From Natronococcus sp. AD-5 (GTDB lineage Archaea; Halobacteriota; Halobacteria; Halobacteriales; Natrialbaceae): DNA of 64,000 nt. The stretch spans positions 2,480,001 through 2,544,000 of the forward strand of contig NZ_CP132294.1 in NCBI RefSeq assembly GCF_030734285.1, written 5' to 3'. The notes beneath the pieces are model-generated. The model searched no databases. It was not told the DNA's origin and was given only the letters and a program-made list of their open reading frames with translations. Position numbers and translations under genes: made by a program. Below are positions 61,831-64,000 of this stretch, piece by piece. Numbering within the stretch: the first letter of the stretch is position 1; every line of letters begins with the position of its first letter.

Positions 61831-62406
61831 TTATTTAGGCTGTCCGGAGTCCAGCACGTCCGCGGCCGGGGTCCGCCGCCCGCAGCTCGGACAGAACGAC
61901 CAGTCCGAGCGTACCTCGTCGCCACAGTCGCAGAACAGCCGCCGCGAGGCCTTCTCACCGCAGTTCGGACAGTACACGTGCTCCGCGTCGACCCGTTCGC
62001 CACACTGCACACAGGCAGTGTCCCTCTCCGTCTCCTGTCGGGACGTACGGCGCTGGCCCTGATCGGGGTCGGGTTCGGTTGCCGTGACTCGAGCGTCGGG
62101 CTGACCCCCGCTCCGAACCTGTTCGCCCTCGAGCGAGATCGTGACGTTCACGTCCTGCGGCTGGGACGCTGGCTGTCGGCGACCACCGGCCCGGCGGTCG
62201 CCGAGTCGCTCCGTGAGGAGGTCGTCGACGCGCTCTCGAACCAGATCGTCGATCGCGGTCTCCGTCGTCCGTTCCGTCGACGCGGACTGCCCCTCGTCCG
62301 CGAGGAAGGCTCGCAGCGCCTCCCGCATGACTTCGCTTTTGGACGCGTCGAGCTCCTCGAGTTGCGCGACGAGGTCGTCGTCCGCCCGGAACGTGATCTT
62401 GCTCAT
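61831..62406 (-). CDS. cdrL: RHH and zinc-ribbon regulator CdrL
   Basis: The 191-residue protein has an N-terminal RHH domain (SKITFRADDDLVAQLEELDA then SKSEVMREALRAFLADE) and a linker with short hydrophobic helices. The C-terminus has several CxxC knuckles (CVQCGERVD, YCPNCGEKASRRLFCDCG, FCPSCGRR) forming two zinc ribbons. Its position upstream of cdrS-ftsZ2 and its domain order match CdrL, reported with CdrS in haloarchaeal cell division control. Confidence 0.85.
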   Translation of the reverse strand: MSKITFRADDDLVAQLEELDASKSEVMREALRAFLADEGQSASTERTTETAIDDLVRERVDDLLTERLGDRRAGGRRQPASQPQDVNVTISLEGEQVRSGGQPDARVTATEPDPDQGQRRTSRQETERDTACVQCGERVDAEHVYCPNCGEKASRRLFCDCGDEVRSDWSFCPSCGRRTPAADVLDSGQPK

Positions 62407-62534
62407 GGTCGCAAGCTATCACTACGTTAATAGTCCATCTATATCAATCATTCCTCTGAACACGAATTACCGTACCGACATCGTCACCGAGAATGATAAC
62501 CCTTATGTCGCCTACAGCGGCTACGTATGAGTGA

Positions 62535-62608
62535 CCGCTCTTAGCTCAGCCTGGTAGAGCAGCCGACTGTAGATCGGCTTGCCCCCCGTTCAAATCGGGG
62601 AGAGCGGA
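62535..62608 (+). tRNA. tRNA-Tyr (anticodon GTA)
   Basis: The acceptor CCGCTCT (62535-62541) pairs with AGAGCGG (62601-62607), followed by discriminator A. The anticodon arm GCCGA-CTGTAGA-TCGGC presents GTA. The T arm CCCCG-TTCAAAT-CGGGG is perfect and the D arm GCTC/GAGC is regular. C1:G72 is the archaeal tyrosine identity pair. No intron is present. Its 3' end has a truncated copy at 62714. Confidence 0.97.
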
Positions 62609-62692
62609 CTGATTTTCCGCGAACAAACTGGTGAGCGGAAAGCACGTCCAATCGAGCCGATTGAAACACGGAAGTCGCAGCGCGCGAACGAG

Positions 62693-62711
62693 GTAAGCGC
62701 GGCCGTCTTAC
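62693..62711. promoter_or_regulatory. Second CdrS-type palindrome-like site
   Basis: GTAAGCGCGGCCGTCTTAC shares the 11-mer GGCCGTCTTAC with the palindrome at 61740-61757; the left half is degraded (GTAAG CGC). It lies between tRNA-Tyr and the truncated tRNA copy, away from any obvious gene. Confidence 0.35.
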
Positions 62712-62713
62712 GG

Positions 62714-62737
62714 CGTTCAAACCGGGGAGGGCGGACT
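62714..62737 (+). repeat. Truncated direct copy of the tRNA-Tyr 3' end (possible att remnant)
   Basis: The 24 bases at 62714-62737 match 62587-62610 (T arm through acceptor end and two more bases) at 22 positions, 127 bp downstream. Direct repeats of a tRNA 3' end are the usual footprint of integration by tyrosine recombinases. No integrase is seen. An old, decayed attachment site or local duplication is likely. Confidence 0.6.
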
Positions 62738-63639
62738 CCGATTTCGCCGCGCAGTAGTTGAACGGACACCGGCGTTTACGGCCATTGTAAGCGCTCTGTC
62801 TTCGTTTTTGCCGTAGAATAGGTGCGGCTCGAACTCGTCCCGTTATTCGTTCGACGATCGACTCGAACGGTAATCGATAGCACCCTACACGTCGACGTAC
62901 GCGCGTATAGTTGATCAGAGACGCCGGTTCGGACTCCGTCGGCGATCGGCGGAGAGCGTACGTGAGGGCCGATAACTGCTTCTCGAGGTTCCGCGGTAAC
63001 GTACGAAGCGTCGGACAGTCGTTCCTGGCGAGTCGATCGTCCGACGCGTCGGGTACGGCACATGCGACGGCGCGCGAGTCAGACGGACTCGAGCAGTCAA
63101 CATGCTTCTCGAGCGACGTCCGCGAGTACGAAATCGCTGGAGTCGCAACGGCATCGTTCTCTTCCGATCGGCTGGATCTTTCCGCCGGGCCGTTTCCCTG
63201 TGACGTACGCGGAGTCACAGCTTCCACACGCAGCCGGAACTCGAGAAACGTGTTTCCTTCGGTCCATACTTCAGCGTACGCTACGCGGGAGTGCTCGAAC
63301 TTGTTTTACCCGCCCGTAAACGCACAGTGAGCGCCTCTCGACGCGGCACCGACGAGTAACACTGGTAATTCGCGACGGGTTCGACCGCTCGGTCCTCGAG
63401 AACCCGCAGGCGATGGCAGTCACATTCGCGACTGTACTGGAAGCACCGAATTGGCAAACGGATAACGATCGAGCGGCTGTAGCGGCGAGCATGAGTCGAA
63501 AATACGGCGACGTTTCGCGCTCGGAAACATTCTCGAGCGATCGTCCAGAATACGAAACGAACGACGACCCGTCAGTTCGACGTGAAAGTCACGATAATCC
63601 GGTCAAAAACTCTTCAACTCGAGCGCACGGTCGCCGCGT
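62738..63639. other. Gene-poor tract downstream of tRNA-Tyr
   Basis: No frame on either strand shows an acidic haloarchaeal protein over a useful length. Short open frames are arginine- and serine-rich. A plus frame from about 63322 (VIRDGFDRSVLENPQAMAV) looks briefly coding but has no clear start. The tract resembles a decayed integration region. Confidence 0.45.
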
Positions 63640-63786
63640 TCAATATCCCAGCAGCCCCTGGATGAGTACGCCGGAGGTCAGAGGCACCGCGATCGAGGCC
63701 GAATGGATGCCGCGAGAGGGAATCCATTCGTCCGATCCCGACACACCATCTTCCCCACCATCGTTCAAACCCTTTTTACCGGGCAT
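63640..63786 (-). CDS. Plausible 48-residue small protein
   Basis: The minus strand reads MPGKKGLNDGGEDGVSGSDE, WIPSRGIHSASIAVPLTSGV and LIQGLLGY, then a stop. A basic start, acidic glycine-rich middle and hydrophobic end, with haloarchaeal codon use, argue for a real gene in an otherwise poor region. A TTTAGCAT element lies ~45 bases upstream. The hydrophobic C-terminus may be membrane-associated. No homologue is recognised. Confidence 0.45.
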   Translation of the reverse strand: MPGKKGLNDGGEDGVSGSDEWIPSRGIHSASIAVPLTSGVLIQGLLGY

Positions 63787-64000
63787 CGCTACCGATGACA
63801 CGCGAAAAGCGAGAGAAGACGGCAGCGGTATGCTAAACGTGTGGAACGATCTGCGTCGCGTGGGTGCTGTCCGACGGAAATCGTTCCGGTTAGCGCCATC
63901 GTCGATTGCGAGTGCGGTGAGGCCGCACTACGCGCACTCGAGGGGCCCGAGATACGATTGGAGGCCGAGTGAGACGCGACGACCGTTTGCTCGAGTAGCG
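63787..64000. other. Right end of window, no firm gene
   Basis: A plus-strand frame from GTG 63841 to a TGA near 63972 (PTEIVPVSAIVDCECGEAAL) has haloarchaeal composition. It is too short and lacks a clear start, so it may be a remnant or a small gene. Confidence 0.3.

Noticed and set aside
63322-64000. Plus-strand open frame running to the right edge
   Set aside because: It begins plausibly (VIRDGFDRSVLENPQAMAV) but becomes arginine- and serine-rich, overlaps a better minus-strand small gene and has no good start.

Overview
The window is chromosome from a halophilic archaeon (class Halobacteria). The evidence is high GC, very acidic proteins, twin-arginine signals on secreted enzymes, near-leaderless TATA promoters, an archaeal tRNA-Tyr with a C1:G72 pair, ribosomal protein L15e, a Rio2 kinase, CDP-archaeol synthase, NcsA and a cdrL-cdrS-ftsZ2 cell division locus. 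A genus cannot be fixed from sequence alone; a Natrialbales-like genome would fit.

Region 1-1.3 kb holds the start of proline dehydrogenase, CarS and a decayed aldehyde:ferredoxin oxidoreductase tail. Region 1.5-21.6 kb is a catabolic island: two class III aminotransferases, a RidA deaminase, two M20 amidohydrolases, a BCCT osmolyte transporter, a threonine dehydratase-like enzyme, a D-2-hydroxyacid dehydrogenase, a fused FAD/Fe-S oxidase, an Lrp/AsnC regulator, and a tight pair encoding ectoine hydrolase (DoeA/EutD) and glutamate dehydrogenase. My reading is an ectoine (possibly hydroxyectoine) uptake and degradation locus. In it BCCT imports the solute, DoeA opens the ring, an M20 enzyme deacetylates, an aminotransferase moves nitrogen to 2-oxoglutarate, and GDH recycles glutamate. 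Two frameshifted remnants lie within and beside it.

Region 21.7-36.6 kb is mixed housekeeping: pterin carbinolamine dehydratase, an esterase, pyrE, a HAD/class II aldolase pair, a thiamine-pyrimidine salvage operon (two TenA types plus an SSS symporter and a small membrane protein), thrS behind a highly structured leader, an ICMT-like methyltransferase, regulators, an LMW phosphatase/arsenate reductase, UspA and rpl15e. Region 36.9-46.7 kb encodes four Tat-exported peptidases (three S8, one M14), two of which share a C-terminal module.

Region 46.9-49.8 kb carries sugar acid genes (TIM-barrel isomerase, galactonate dehydratase, KDPG/KDPGal aldolase). Region 49.8-59.7 kb has Rio2, a lipoate ligase-like protein, endonuclease IV, an APH-like kinase, methyltransferase, hydrolase, hotdog protein and NcsA, interrupted near 55.6-56.5 kb by an AT-richer islet with repeats. 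Region 59.7-64 kb has a 15-bp minisatellite, the cdrL-cdrS-ftsZ2 locus with palindromic operator candidates, tRNA-Tyr with a truncated downstream copy of its 3' end, and a gene-poor tail with one plausible 48-residue small gene.
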